This document shows positions 1-8,647 of a DNA stretch of 64,000 nucleotides, one piece after another. The notes under the pieces were generated by a model that ran no database searches, was not told the DNA's origin, and saw only the letters and a program-made list of their open reading frames with translations. This DNA is from Pseudomonas palleroniana. GTDB lineage: Bacteria > Pseudomonadota > Gammaproteobacteria > Pseudomonadales > Pseudomonadaceae. The stretch covers positions 80,408 to 144,407 of the forward strand of contig NZ_PYWX01000031.1 of assembly GCF_003031675.1 (NCBI RefSeq), read 5' to 3'. Both the position numbers and the translations under genes were made by a program. The stretch's first letter is position 1; every line of letters starts with the position of its first letter.

Positions 1-98
1 GCGGCGTTTACTCTTGAGTAAATGATGTAATGTCGTCCACTTTCGCCGCACTCAGGTCTGGCGATCTTATCCACAACTCCAAAGGAAGGGCCCCTGTC

Positions 99-683
99 GT
101 GACTGCCATTAAACTGATCGTTGGCCTGGGAAATCCAGGCGCCGAATACGAACAGACCCGGCATAACGCAGGGGCCCTTTTTGTTGAGCGTATCGCCCAC
201 GCACAAGGTGTGAACCTTGCGGCCGATCGCAAATATTTTGGCCTGACCGGACGCTTCTCGCATCAAGGTCAGGATGTTCGTCTGCTGATTCCCACCACCT
301 ACATGAACCGCAGTGGCCAGGCCGTCGCGGCGCTTGCGGGCTTCTTTCGGATCAAACCCGAAGAAATCCTGGTGGCCCATGACGAACTGGACCTGCCTCC
401 CGGCGTCGCCAAACTCAAGCTCGGCGGCGGGCATGGTGGGCATAACGGTCTGCGCGACATCATTGCGCAGTTGGGTAATCAGAATAATTTCTACCGCTTG
501 CGGCTCGGCATTGGCCACCCAGGCGTCGCCAGTATGGTTTCAAATTTCGTCCTGGGTCGTGCGCCACGCGCCGAACAGGAAAAACTCGATGCCAGCATCG
601 ACTTTGCCCTCGGCGTGCTGCCGGATATCTTCGCCGGTGAATGGAACCGTGCGATGAAAAACCTGCACAGCCAGAAGGCCTGA
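99..683 (+). CDS. pth: Peptidyl-tRNA hydrolase
   Basis: This 194-residue protein releases peptides from peptidyl-tRNA that has dropped off the ribosome, recycling tRNA in the cytoplasm. The family signatures are present: GLGNPG near the N-terminus with Asn12, the RHNAG motif with catalytic His22, Asn70 in TTYMNRSG, Asp95 in HDELDLP, and the [12 protein letters not shown] substrate loop. I chose the GTG at 99 because it gives the usual family length and N-terminus and follows an AAGGAAGGG ribosome binding site; the frame is open further upstream from 30 but that extension looks unlike the family. ychF follows 22 bases after the stop, so the two are probably co-transcribed. The 98 bases before the start hold no gene I can recognise. 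Confidence is high from motifs and length. Confidence 0.97.
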   Translation: MTAIKLIVGLGNPGAEYEQTRHNAGALFVERIAHAQGVNLAADRKYFGLTGRFSHQGQDVRLLIPTTYMNRSGQAVAALAGFFRIKPEEILVAHDELDLPPGVAKLKLGGGHGGHNGLRDIIAQLGNQNNFYRLRLGIGHPGVASMVSNFVLGRAPRAEQEKLDASIDFALGVLPDIFAGEWNRAMKNLHSQKA

Positions 684-705
684 CTCTTACCGAGGGGAAA
701 ACACC

Positions 706-1806
706 ATGGGATTCAATTGCGGCATCGTCGGCCTGCCCAACGTCGGCAAATCCACCTTGTTCAACGCCCTGACCAAGTCCGGTATTGCGGCGGAGAACTT
801 CCCCTTCTGCACCATCGAGCCCAACAGCGGCATCGTGCCGATGCCGGACCCACGCCTGGACGCACTGGCGGCTATCGTCAATCCGAAGCGCATCCTGCCG
901 ACCACCATGGAATTCGTCGACATCGCCGGCCTGGTGGCCGGTGCTTCGAAAGGTGAGGGCCTGGGCAACAAGTTCCTGGCCAACATCCGTGAAACCGATG
1001 CTATCGCCCATGTGGTCCGCTGCTTCGAAGACGAGAACGTGATTCACGTCTCCAACAGCGTCGACCCGAAACGCGACATCGAGATCATCGATCTGGAACT
1101 GATCTTCGCTGACCTCGACAGCTGCGAGAAACAACTGCAGAAAGTCGCGCGCAACGCCAAAGGCGGTGACAAGGACGCCGTGGTCCAGAAGGGCCTGCTG
1201 GAGCAACTGATCGCTCACTTCACCGAAGGCAAGCCGGCACGCAGCCTGATGAAGAACATGGGCGCGGACGAGAAGGCCGTGATCAAAGGCTTCCACCTGC
1301 TGACCACCAAGCCTGTGATGTACATCGCCAACGTCGCCGAGGATGGCTTCGAGAACAACCCGCTGCTCGACGTGGTCATGGCCATCGCCGAGGAAGAAGG
1401 CGCAGTGGTTGTGCCTGTGTGCAACAAGATCGAAGCGGAAATCGCCGAGCTTGAAGACGGCGAAGAGAAAGACATGTTCCTTGAGGCCCTGGGCCTGGAA
1501 GAGCCGGGTCTGAACCGCGTGATTCGTGCCGGTTACGAAATGCTCAACCTGCAGACCTACTTCACGGCCGGTGTTGAAGAAGTCCGCGCCTGGACCGTCA
1601 AGGTCGGTGCCACCGCGCCACAGGCTGCGGGTGTGATCCACACCGACTTTGAAAAAGGCTTCATCCGCGCCGAGGTGATCGCCTACAACGACTTTATCCA
1701 GTACAAGGGTGAAGCCGGTGCCAAGGAAGCCGGTAAGTGGCGCCTGGAAGGCAAGGAATACATCGTCAAGGATGGTGACGTGATGCACTTCCGTTTTAAC
1801 GTGTAA
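706..1806 (+). CDS. ychF: Redox-regulated ATPase/GTPase YchF (Obg family)
   Basis: This is a 366-residue Obg-family P-loop protein. In this family YchF prefers ATP, binds the ribosome and takes part in the oxidative stress response. The Walker A motif GLPNVGKST lies at the very N-terminus, the switch and Walker B segment FVDIAGLV follows at about residue 66, and the C-terminal part has the TGS-domain sequence typical of YchF ([14 protein letters not shown], then GFIRAEV). A GAGGGG ribosome binding site precedes the ATG. It is the second gene after pth, and a rho-independent terminator follows directly. Length and end match the family, with no damage seen. Confidence 0.97.
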   Translation: MGFNCGIVGLPNVGKSTLFNALTKSGIAAENFPFCTIEPNSGIVPMPDPRLDALAAIVNPKRILPTTMEFVDIAGLVAGASKGEGLGNKFLANIRETDAIAHVVRCFEDENVIHVSNSVDPKRDIEIIDLELIFADLDSCEKQLQKVARNAKGGDKDAVVQKGLLEQLIAHFTEGKPARSLMKNMGADEKAVIKGFHLLTTKPVMYIANVAEDGFENNPLLDVVMAIAEEEGAVVVPVCNKIEAEIAELEDGEEKDMFLEALGLEEPGLNRVIRAGYEMLNLQTYFTAGVEEVRAWTVKVGATAPQAAGVIHTDFEKGFIRAEVIAYNDFIQYKGEAGAKEAGKWRLEGKEYIVKDGDVMHFRFNV

Positions 1807-1835
1807 GCATTACCGCAAGACTTCGCTACAACATC

Positions 1836-1862
1836 AAGCCGATGCAATGCATCGGCTTTTTT
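1836..1862 (+). terminator. Intrinsic terminator of pth-ychF
   Basis: A hairpin with arms AAGCCGATGC and GCATCGGCTT and a three-base loop is followed by a run of T. It sits 30 bases after the ychF stop and ends the housekeeping transcript before the type III secretion cluster. Confidence 0.9.
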
Positions 1863-2131
1863 GTGGGCGTTGGATTTAAAACCACAAACAAGCTGTTACT
1901 TCCCTCCACTCATCACCACTTTAAGATTATTCTTACTTGCTGTGCGGCGTTAAAAACAAAAAAGCACTTGCACAACTTAACCGCTCACTCAATCCAACTT
2001 TTCCCACTCTACTTCCTGCCATTATCCATTGAAGAACTCATGACATTCTTCGCAATTTGAGCTCTACTGAGTGGCCTTTATCATTTGCGCCACCCACAGT
2101 GAATTAAACGTGAGAGTAGAGCATCCACACT
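1863..2131. other. AT-rich left border of the type III secretion cluster
   Basis: This stretch between the ychF terminator and the hrpR/S-type gene holds no convincing gene. It is clearly richer in A and T than the flanking housekeeping DNA, as are the other non-coding parts of the secretion cluster. A 72-codon open frame runs through it (1842-2060), but it begins inside the terminator hairpin and has no ribosome binding site. It probably carries the promoter of the downstream activator, but I could not assign one. I saw no hrp box here. Confidence 0.5.
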
Positions 2132-3046
2132 ATGTCGGCCGTCTTTCAAGAAGAACACGAAACAGACCATCCACTCACTGAAAGTTCCGATATCGAGCAT
2201 ACAATCAATAGCACTGCAACACTCAATGTTGACATTCTGTTATTAGGAGAAACGGGGACCGGCAAAGACACACTGGCCCAACGCGTTCATCGTTTATCCG
2301 GGCGTCGAGGAAACTTCGTCGCCGTGAACTGTGCGGCGATTCCGGAAAGCCTGGCGGAGAGCCAGCTGTTCGGCGTGAACAGTGGCGCTTATACCGGTGC
2401 GGTGCAGTCACGTGCAGGATTTATTGAAGCAGCGCACTTGGGCACGTTGTATCTGGATGAAATCGATAGCATGCCCCTCGCGCTGCAAGCCAAGCTATTA
2501 CGTGCACTGGAGTCTCGCGGAGTGGAACGCCTGGGGTCGACTCGTTTCATCCCGGTAGACATGCGCGTGATCGCCTCTGCCCAGCAATCGCTGCATGACA
2601 TGGTTGAACAAGGGACCTTCAGGCGCGATCTGTTCTTCCGGCTCAATGTTGTCAGCATCCGCCTCGCACCGCTGCGTACTCGCCAGGAGCAAATCATTCC
2701 GTTGTTCTTGAGCATGGTTCAACAGGAAGCCGAGCACTTCAAATGCGCCGCACCGACGCCTTCCCCTACGTTGTTCCAACAATTGCTGTGTCACGCCTGG
2801 CTCGGCAACATCCGGGAGCTGCGTTCAGCGGCAAAGCGCTTTGTGTTGGGCTTGCCGCCCCTGTGCGAACCGCTGGTGGAGCAGAGGGTGCAACCGTTCA
2901 AGGAAAAACTGCAACAAATCGAGAAATCACTGATTGAGGCCTCCCTGAAACGTCATGCCGATTGTGTGGAAAGTGTGGCGATGGAACTGGGAATCCCCAA
3001 GCGGACGCTGTACTACCGTTTGAAGCACTTGAATATATTCAATTAG
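2132..3046 (+). CDS. HrpR/HrpS-type sigma-54 activator of the T3SS
   Basis: This 304-residue protein is a bacterial enhancer-binding protein reduced to its AAA+ and DNA-binding parts, as in HrpR and HrpS of Pseudomonas syringae. The Walker A motif GETGTGKD is at residues 39-46, the sigma-54 contact loop GAYTGA at 85-90 (Tyr in place of the usual Phe), Walker B TLYLDE at 105-110, and a Fis-type helix-turn-helix occupies the last 30 residues (MELGIPKRTLYYRLKHL). There is no receiver domain. By family knowledge it should activate the sigma-54 promoter of hrpL. P. syringae carries two adjacent genes of this type; only one is present here, so it may act as a homo-oligomer. The ribosome binding site is weak. 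It heads the plus-strand half of the cluster. Confidence 0.92.
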   Translation: MSAVFQEEHETDHPLTESSDIEHTINSTATLNVDILLLGETGTGKDTLAQRVHRLSGRRGNFVAVNCAAIPESLAESQLFGVNSGAYTGAVQSRAGFIEAAHLGTLYLDEIDSMPLALQAKLLRALESRGVERLGSTRFIPVDMRVIASAQQSLHDMVEQGTFRRDLFFRLNVVSIRLAPLRTRQEQIIPLFLSMVQQEAEHFKCAAPTPSPTLFQQLLCHAWLGNIRELRSAAKRFVLGLPPLCEPLVEQRVQPFKEKLQQIEKSLIEASLKRHADCVESVAMELGIPKRTLYYRLKHLNIFN

Positions 3047-3103
3047 CCCCGTCAACAGACAACATTTACGAAATATCTGGCAACGACTAAAAAGCGCAAG
3101 CCC

Positions 3104-3132
3104 GGAACTATTGAAACATATTCAGCCACCCA
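3104..3132 (+). promoter_or_regulatory. hrp box (HrpL promoter) for pilin-position gene and hrpB operon
   Basis: GGAACT-N16-CCACCCA matches the HrpL ECF-sigma consensus GGAACC-N15/16-CCACNNA with one mismatch. It lies 83 bases upstream of the small gene at 3216 and is oriented toward it. Confidence 0.88.
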
Positions 3133-3215
3133 CGATGTGAGCGTTAGCCCTTAACACTCGCACAAGTAAACTTTGCTAACCACATAGACATTTCCAACTG
3201 TAAAAGGTACTGCAT

Positions 3216-3401
3216 ATGGATACCAACAACATATCCTCACTCATTCCTAGCAACGGCCTCATCTCAAACGAGCAAACGGAACAGGTACTAGCTGAGCTGC
3301 AAAAGAAAAAGAATGGGGATAACGTCAAGCACGCTATCAATACCATTCATATCGATAATTCGACAAAAATAATGCAACAAATAGGCTCAGCCAGGCCATG
3401 A
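3216..3401 (+). CDS. Small protein in the hrpA pilin position
   Basis: This gene encodes a 61-residue polar protein with no cysteine, no signal peptide and no membrane segment. I do not recognise it by sequence. Its place is informative: it is the first gene behind an hrp box, between the activator gene and hrpB, which is where P. syringae carries hrpA, the Hrp pilus subunit. A terminator-like hairpin follows 8 bases after its stop, which would let it be made in excess over hrpB-hrcJ-hrpD-hrpE, as expected for a filament subunit. Known HrpA proteins are about 110 residues, so this one would be unusually short. The lysine-rich centre (LAELQKKKNG) and the C-terminal half could form helices. An AAAGG ribosome binding site precedes the ATG. 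A small chaperone or other substrate is possible instead. Confidence 0.6.
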   Translation: MDTNNISSLIPSNGLISNEQTEQVLAELQKKKNGDNVKHAINTIHIDNSTKIMQQIGSARP

Positions 3402-3408
3402 CTCTACT

Positions 3409-3450
3409 GCCTCCTTTGTTTGCTTAGCAAGGGAGGCAACTCTTTTCGTT
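3409..3450 (+). terminator. Attenuator-like hairpin after the pilin-position gene
   Basis: The arms GCCTCCTTTG and CAAGGGAGGC pair over ten positions with one G-U pair and a nine-base loop, followed by AACTCTTTTCGTTTT. It sits between the small gene and hrpB inside one hrp-box operon, so it is better read as a partial terminator or mRNA stabiliser than as the operon end. Confidence 0.7.
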
Positions 3451-3479
3451 TTCAACCTCGTGCAATGGGTGGAGATTAC

Positions 3480-3842
3480 ATGCTTTTAAAAAACGAGTGG
3501 GCCTCGCCGCCTTCCACACCGCTTCCAATCGCCGAAGCCACGACGGGCCCTGACAGCACCATCGACAGCCACTTTTTTGCGTCAGCCCTGGCAACCAATG
3601 ACAGCGTCAAAACATCGCCCCCCACCATCGGCACGCACTTTCTGGCCGAGCAATCCAACTATCTGAGGGCGCGCGCCAACGATGTCTCCAAGGGCTTGAG
3701 CGACCTGGTGAAAGACAAGAACTCGATAAAATCAGTTGAAGTCCCGCAGGCGCTGGCTGAAAGCAAAGAGGTCCTGACCGTGTCGGTGAAAATCATTAAG
3801 CACTGCGTTTCGATGGTAGAAAAAACCACCAACTTGCAGTAG
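3480..3842 (+). CDS. hrpB: T3SS protein HrpB (inner rod position)
   Basis: This gene encodes 120 residues, close to HrpB of P. syringae (about 124). I assign it from position, between the pilin-position gene and hrcJ, and from its character: a low-complexity polar N-terminal half rich in Ser, Thr and Pro, then a helical C-terminal half (SNYLRARANDVSKGLSDLV, then QALAESKEVLTVSVKIIKH) like inner-rod proteins of this apparatus. The ATG at 3480 follows GGTGGAG; the frame is open back to 3420, but that part overlaps the attenuator hairpin. hrcJ starts 7 bases after the stop. The family is weakly conserved, so the name rests mainly on synteny. Confidence 0.78.
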   Translation: MLLKNEWASPPSTPLPIAEATTGPDSTIDSHFFASALATNDSVKTSPPTIGTHFLAEQSNYLRARANDVSKGLSDLVKDKNSIKSVEVPQALAESKEVLTVSVKIIKHCVSMVEKTTNLQ

Positions 3843-3849
3843 GCCGCTT

Positions 3850-4623
3850 ATGCGCACGCGTTTCATCTATTTATTACTTGCGCTGATGTTCATGCTGAGC
3901 GGCTGTGGCGAACGCATTGACCTTCACCGCCAACTGTCCGAGCAGGAAGCCAACGATGTGATCGCCGAACTGGCGGACAAGCATATCCGTGCCCAGAAAG
4001 CGCTGGAGAAAGACGGTGTCGTGGTACGGGTCCGCACAAGCGATATCGCCCGTGCGGTTCGAACGCTGGAGGCGGCAGGGCTGCCAAAAACCGCGCGCAC
4101 CACACTCGGTGAAATTTTCCGTAAGGAAGGGGTTATTTCCACCCCGCTGGAAGAGCGTGCGCGCTATATCTATGCCTTGTCCCAGGAACTGGAGGCGACG
4201 CTATCCAACATAGATGGGGTCATCGTTGCCCGCGTCCATGTTGTGCTGCCCGAGCGTGTAGCGCCGGGCGAACCCGTACAACCGGCTTCAGCCTCGGTCT
4301 TTATCAAGCACGATCCAAGGCTGGAGCCGGACAACATCAGGCCACGCGTACGCAGGATGGTTGCCAGCAGCATCCCCGGCATGAGTACCACGGCGGACAA
4401 CCCGCAAAAACTCACCGTTACGTTCGTGCCGGCCGCGACCTATATCGAGCGCGAACGACTGGTCTACTTCGGCGCGTTTCTAGTACCCGAGGCTGACCTG
4501 GCCTTTTGGCAGATCTGTGTGACGGTCTTGCTGATCCTCTTGATAGTGTCACTCGTTGCCGCTGCTCTATGGCTTCGCAAGACGCGAACCGCATCACCTT
4601 CGAGTTCGCCACCACATGCCTGA
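3850..4623 (+). CDS. hrcJ: T3SS inner-membrane ring lipoprotein HrcJ
   Basis: This 257-residue lipoprotein of the YscJ/FliF family forms the inner-membrane ring of the secretion basal body. The N-terminal signal ends in the lipobox MLSGC with Cys19. The periplasmic domain carries the family pattern LSEQEANDVIAELADKHI and a central segment IDGVIVARVHVVLPE. A single membrane segment lies at about 219-241 (ICVTVLLILLIVSLVAAALWL), followed by a short basic tail. The length is normal for the family. It overlaps hrpD by eight bases, consistent with translational coupling in the hrpB operon. Confidence 0.95.
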   Translation: MRTRFIYLLLALMFMLSGCGERIDLHRQLSEQEANDVIAELADKHIRAQKALEKDGVVVRVRTSDIARAVRTLEAAGLPKTARTTLGEIFRKEGVISTPLEERARYIYALSQELEATLSNIDGVIVARVHVVLPERVAPGEPVQPASASVFIKHDPRLEPDNIRPRVRRMVASSIPGMSTTADNPQKLTVTFVPAATYIERERLVYFGAFLVPEADLAFWQICVTVLLILLIVSLVAAALWLRKTRTASPSSSPPHA

Positions 4624-5197
4624 TATCCGTGACTGGGTGCATTGGTGGGCCTGCCCCTGGAGCCGTTCGCAGCATCCATGGGTCGCCTTCGATCTCAACT
4701 CACCCGCCAGCCTGGCGTTATGCCGCGGCCGACATGAGCTGATCAGTCGCGCATTGGGCATCACGCCCTGCCTGCCGATCCAGCCCTCTGCCGCGCTATT
4801 GCGGATGGTACTGGCACCGCCGGAGCAACAAGCGTTGATGCTGACCCTGGTCGACGGCATTTACCACCCACGGCGCGATACGGCTTTGAATCATGACCAG
4901 CGCCAGTGGTGCGCCCGCCTATCCATGGCCCTGCCCTCCTCGTCCCGACAACCCGGTGAAGACCCTCTGCATCATCTGCGCGCCTGGGTCGATCACACCG
5001 TGTGGCAGCGCTTGCGCCTCAGTTTTGCGCGACGTCGGGTACTGGAACTCGAAAGCCAATACCTGCCGCAAGTGGGAAGCAAACTGGACACTGTCTGGCA
5101 GGCAGTGATCTGGCGTGCCACCGCTGCGGCGGAAGACGACTTTCACGCTGCCCCCTCCGGAGTGCCCCCGCACCATGTTATGCCGACGCAAGATTGA
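4616..5197 (+). CDS. hrpD: T3SS accessory protein HrpD
   Basis: The 193-residue product lies between hrcJ and hrpE, the place of hrpD in Hrp1 clusters, whose products correspond to the SctK/YscK accessory family of the cytoplasmic sorting platform. It has no signal peptide or membrane segment and is rich in Trp, Arg and Leu. The ATG at 4616 lies inside the end of hrcJ and gives a product close to the expected size. The end of the gene overlaps the start of hrpE by 23 bases. Sequence conservation in this family is low, so the assignment relies on order and length. Confidence 0.78.
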   Translation: MPDIRDWVHWWACPWSRSQHPWVAFDLNSPASLALCRGRHELISRALGITPCLPIQPSAALLRMVLAPPEQQALMLTLVDGIYHPRRDTALNHDQRQWCARLSMALPSSSRQPGEDPLHHLRAWVDHTVWQRLRLSFARRRVLELESQYLPQVGSKLDTVWQAVIWRATAAAEDDFHAAPSGVPPHHVMPTQD

Positions 5198-5765
5198 ACT
5201 GTCGATGCCCACCGCAAGCCTGCCGCATGCCTTGATTCCCCGAGCTGTCCTTGCCGACAGCCGACAGGCCGAGCAGTTGCTCGAAAACGCCCAGGCCCAA
5301 GCCGACGCGCTGCTGCGCCAGGCTCAGGCACACAGCGAGCAATTGCTTGAACAGGCCCAGGTCGAGTTCTGGCAGCGTGCCAATCGCCAGCTCGAACGCT
5401 GGGAAGTAGAGCGGCAGGCCATTTGCGAGCGCCTCGAGCAGATTGCCACCTCCGTCACCAATCAAGCGCTGATCAGCTTGCTGGAGCTGACACCTCCCGC
5501 CGAGCGCCTCAGCGCACTGCTTAAAAAACTGCTGAACACGCAAGTCCCGGCAATCGCCGCCAACCTGGTCTGCCACCCGCAGGACCACGCGCAGGTCGAG
5601 CAATGGCTGCAGCTTCACACTGAGGCCCCCTGGTGCCTGCGCCTTGATGACTCCCTGGCGGCCGAGACACTCATACTGGAAACCGAAGAAGGCCGCTTCC
5701 ACATCGAGTGGCGCTCTACCGTTGATAGCCTGCTATTGCTTGAGCCCGTGTCCCGCGGCAGGTAA
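5175..5765 (+). CDS. hrpE: T3SS stator protein HrpE (HrcL/SctL family)
   Basis: This 196-residue protein has the hallmark of SctL/FliH stators: a long alanine- and glutamine-rich coiled coil (SRQAEQLLENAQAQADALLRQ onward, roughly residues 30-75) followed by a compact C-terminal domain. In the family it ties the HrcN ATPase to the cytoplasmic ring. The start at 5175 overlaps hrpD. It ends the hrpB operon; an hrp box for the next operon follows within 50 bases. Confidence 0.9.
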   Translation: MLCRRKIELSMPTASLPHALIPRAVLADSRQAEQLLENAQAQADALLRQAQAHSEQLLEQAQVEFWQRANRQLERWEVERQAICERLEQIATSVTNQALISLLELTPPAERLSALLKKLLNTQVPAIAANLVCHPQDHAQVEQWLQLHTEAPWCLRLDDSLAAETLILETEEGRFHIEWRSTVDSLLLLEPVSRGR

Positions 5766-5813
5766 GGAATTTCCGGCAGCGCTGATTACATTGCCTTTCA
5801 AAACTCTTGGCGT

Positions 5814-5841
5814 GGAACCGTTACCAGGCTTTAGCCACTTA
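5814..5841 (+). promoter_or_regulatory. hrp box (HrpL promoter) for hrpF-hrpG-hrcC-hrpT-hrpV
   Basis: GGAACC-N15-CCACTTA is a perfect match to the HrpL consensus. It starts 56 bases upstream of hrpF, leaving a leader of about 20 bases. Confidence 0.95.
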
Positions 5842-5869
5842 TAACGGCAAAGCCACCGGAGAGCCGCCC

Positions 5870-6106
5870 ATGAGTTTTGATTACCGCCAGCAGCAACGGC
5901 AATACAGGGAACTGGATACCGTCAACCGCCGCATCGAACAGATGAAGAAAGCTACGGAAGAGGCGCTCGATAACGAAACATTCGAGGCGTTATTGGGTGA
6001 AGCCCTCGAGCTAAAAATGGATGCCAACCAACTGGTGACCTCAACCTTCGCGATGACCAATCACATGGCCGATAAAGGGAAGATCGTCTTTGATGGAATC
6101 CCTTGA
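5870..6106 (+). CDS. hrpF: T3SS protein HrpF
   Basis: The 78-residue charged, helical protein is the first gene behind a perfect hrp box, just upstream of hrpG and hrcC, which is the place and approximate size of hrpF in P. syringae. The hrpF family is related to needle chaperones and is needed for pilus assembly. The N-terminal half is strongly coiled-coil forming (YRQQQRQYRELDTVNRRIEQM). It overlaps hrpG by 14 bases. Confidence 0.82.
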   Translation: MSFDYRQQQRQYRELDTVNRRIEQMKKATEEALDNETFEALLGEALELKMDANQLVTSTFAMTNHMADKGKIVFDGIP

Positions 6107-6500
6107 AGGTGAGGATGACCTGGCGCACTGGTTGAGCGGTTCCGATCCGCAGATCACCTTGACTGAAGGCGATAGCCGTATCGTCCTGCGACGTGACAGC
6201 GGCGCGCTGGTACTGGGCGTTGAACTCACTCAGCACGTGCCCACCAATGCCCAGTTGGAGAACTGGATGCGTCCGGGCGCCGCCAGCTTGCATCATTTTC
6301 CAGGGGCGCTCGCCCAAGACCCGGCCCATGGCGCGCTGTGGTTGCTCGAGTGCCTGCACGACGCGCCACACCCGACGCAGGTGCAGAAAAGCCTCGAGGC
6401 GCTGCTCAATCAGCGTGACACCTGGCGGGCAGTCATGGCCCGCCTTGCACGCCCTGCCCGTGCGCTGCGCACCACCTCGCGACATCCGCTTTCGCCTTAA
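6093..6500 (+). CDS. hrpG: T3SS chaperone-like regulator HrpG
   Basis: The 135-residue acidic protein lies between hrpF and hrcC. In P. syringae HrpG is a small chaperone-like protein that binds HrpV and relieves HrpV repression of the HrpR/HrpS activator. The sequence has the acidic, Leu-rich character of a secretion chaperone (ESLEGEDDLAHWLSGS, later LLECLHDAPHPTQVQKSL). I chose ATG 6093 over the TTG directly before it. hrcC follows 14 bases after the stop. Assignment is by order, length and character. Confidence 0.8.
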   Translation: MESLEGEDDLAHWLSGSDPQITLTEGDSRIVLRRDSGALVLGVELTQHVPTNAQLENWMRPGAASLHHFPGALAQDPAHGALWLLECLHDAPHPTQVQKSLEALLNQRDTWRAVMARLARPARALRTTSRHPLSP

Positions 6501-6514
6501 TCAGAGAACGCCTT

Positions 6515-8647
6515 ATGAACAATACCTCCGACAAGCCTGATGGCTTGCATGCCCCCTCGCCCCGGTTAACTGCAAAGCGCTCCGGCTGGCGCGGCCTGCT
6601 CGTTCTGCCATGGTTGCTGATCCCTTGGCAAAGCGCACAGGCCGCCATTCCCAGCGAATGGAAAAACACCGCGTATGCCTATGAAGCCGAACACAAGCCT
6701 TTGCGCGAGGTACTTGAAGACTTCGCCCAGACCTTCGGCACGCAGTTGCAGATCGAGGGCCTGCTGGAGGGTGTCGTCAATGGAAAGATCCGCGCCAATA
6801 CCCCCCAGTCGCTGCTCGACAGGTTGGGCGTTGAGCATCGTTTCCAGTGGTACTTGTACAACAACACTTTGTATATCAGCACCCTGGACCAACAGGAATC
6901 CGCACGCCTCGAGGTCTCCTCGGAAACCATCGCGGACTTGAAGCAGGCATTGACTGATATCGGCTTGCTGGAAAGCCGCTTCGGCTGGGGCGAGCTCCCC
7001 GAGGACGGTGTGATATTGGTTTCCGGCCCCAGACGCTACATCGAGCAGATCAAACAGTTCGCCAGCCAGCGCCGGTCGCCCGATGAAAAACAGAGCGTAC
7101 TGACGTTCCCTCTGAAGTTTGCCAATGCCGCAGACCGGCAGATTGATTATCGTGGCGAAAAATACAACGTCCCCGGCGTCGCCAATATGCTGCGCGGGCT
7201 ATTGGAAACGCGCCCAGCCTCAGCCTTGTCACCCCGTACCACGCCCCCTTCCGCACCCGCACCGCTCGCGGCGAGCGGCGCTCGCTTGAGCAACCCGTTG
7301 CTGGGGCAGATGCTGGGCACCACGGCACCTTCGGAGCCCCCAGGCACTGGCCCCATGGTCACGCCGCGTGCGCCCGTCGGCAGCGGCAAAATCCGCGTCG
7401 AGGCGGACGTGCGCAACAACGCGGTACTGATCTATGACCTGCCCGAACGCCAGGCCATGTATCGCGACCTGATTGCCCAACTCGACGTAGCGCGCAAGCT
7501 GGTGGAAATCGACGCAATCATCCTGGATATCGAGCGCACTCAACTGCGTGAATTCGGGGTTAACTGGGGGTTTCAGAACAGCCGTTTCCGAGGCGGCGTG
7601 AACACGAGCCCCGGTACGTCATCACAACTTTCATTTGAAAATCGCGACCGGTTCTACGCAGACATACGTGCCCTGGAACAACGCGGCCTGGCAACCCTGG
7701 TCTCGAATCCGTCGGTCCTGACCCTGGAAAACCACCCCGCGGTGATCGATTTCAACCGCACTCAATATCTGGTCGGCGGCACCGAGAACGCAACCATCTT
7801 GCCCGTCACGGTCGGCACCAGCTTCCAGGTCGTGCCCAGGGTCATCACGTCCCGGGGCAAGCATCAGATCCACCTGCTGGTGGACATCGAAGACGGTAAC
7901 TTCAATGAGTCCAACCCCCTGAGCACAACACCGGATGTGAGCCGTGGCAAAGTCAGCACCCAGGCGGTGATGGCGGAGAAACGCTCACTGGTGATCGGTG
8001 GCTTCCACGTCAGCGAAAGCACCGACAAGCACAACAAAGTCCCATTGCTGGGAGATATTCCCCTGCTGGGCAAGGCCTTGTTTTCTTCCACTGAACGCCA
8101 GAACAATCGCCGCGAAAGGCTGTTCATCCTGACCCCGCGGGTCATCGGCGATCAGGCCGACCCTTCGCGCTACCTGCCACAAGACGATCAGGCCGAGTTG
8201 CAAGCCGCCCTCAAACCCTTGGCCAGGCGCGATGCCCCTCACCAACCGGTGATCAAGCGCAGCGATATCACCAGCACCCTGGCGCATCTGGTGAGCGGCC
8301 AGGTACCCAAGCCTTTCAAGATGGCTCCCTTGCCCTTGGGGCTCAATACCCTATGCGTCACGCGCGATCTGCTGGCGCTCAATACCGACCGCAGCCAGTG
8401 GTACACCGGCCCGGACTTCAACGTGGCCGTCGTCGTGCTGCGCAACCAGTTCAAGCGCAACGTACGTATTGATGAAAAGGAGTGCAGTAACTCACACACC
8501 CTGGCCGTCAGCGTCTGGCCGCGAGCCTGGCTCAAGCCGGGTGAAGAAGCCGAGGTCTTTATTGCCATGCGTCCCGTGGTGAAAGACGAACACATCGGCG
8601 TCTCCCGCCCTTCCCTGCTCACCCCAACCCGGAACCAACCGCAATGA
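6515..8647 (+). CDS. hrcC: T3SS outer-membrane secretin HrcC
   Basis: This 710-residue protein is the secretin ring of the outer membrane. It has an N-terminal signal segment (about residues 24-45, ending SAQAA), periplasmic N-domains (EHKPLREVLEDFAQTFG; NAVLIYDLPERQAMYRDLIAQLD), a Pro/Ala/Ser-rich linker near residues 230-290, and the conserved secretin core from about 335 with TLVSNPSVLTLEN and VPLLGDIPLLGKALFSS. A C-terminal extension of about 150 residues follows the core, as in HrcC proteins. It overlaps the lipoprotein gene hrpT by four bases; HrpT-type lipoproteins help secretin assembly. Confidence 0.96.
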   Translation: MNNTSDKPDGLHAPSPRLTAKRSGWRGLLVLPWLLIPWQSAQAAIPSEWKNTAYAYEAEHKPLREVLEDFAQTFGTQLQIEGLLEGVVNGKIRANTPQSLLDRLGVEHRFQWYLYNNTLYISTLDQQESARLEVSSETIADLKQALTDIGLLESRFGWGELPEDGVILVSGPRRYIEQIKQFASQRRSPDEKQSVLTFPLKFANAADRQIDYRGEKYNVPGVANMLRGLLETRPASALSPRTTPPSAPAPLAASGARLSNPLLGQMLGTTAPSEPPGTGPMVTPRAPVGSGKIRVEADVRNNAVLIYDLPERQAMYRDLIAQLDVARKLVEIDAIILDIERTQLREFGVNWGFQNSRFRGGVNTSPGTSSQLSFENRDRFYADIRALEQRGLATLVSNPSVLTLENHPAVIDFNRTQYLVGGTENATILPVTVGTSFQVVPRVITSRGKHQIHLLVDIEDGNFNESNPLSTTPDVSRGKVSTQAVMAEKRSLVIGGFHVSESTDKHNKVPLLGDIPLLGKALFSSTERQNNRRERLFILTPRVIGDQADPSRYLPQDDQAELQAALKPLARRDAPHQPVIKRSDITSTLAHLVSGQVPKPFKMAPLPLGLNTLCVTRDLLALNTDRSQWYTGPDFNVAVVVLRNQFKRNVRIDEKECSNSHTLAVSVWPRAWLKPGEEAEVFIAMRPVVKDEHIGVSRPSLLTPTRNQPQ

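Noticed and set aside
460..1788. 442-codon open frame on the minus strand over ychF
   Set aside because: It is a mirror of the high-GC ychF codon pattern, lacks a ribosome binding site, and its product is low-complexity and His/Val/Asp-rich.
4616..5197. Possible frameshift between hrcJ, hrpD and hrpE because of overlaps
   Set aside because: Each gene has its own start codon, expected length and family character; overlaps of this size are normal in Hrp operons.
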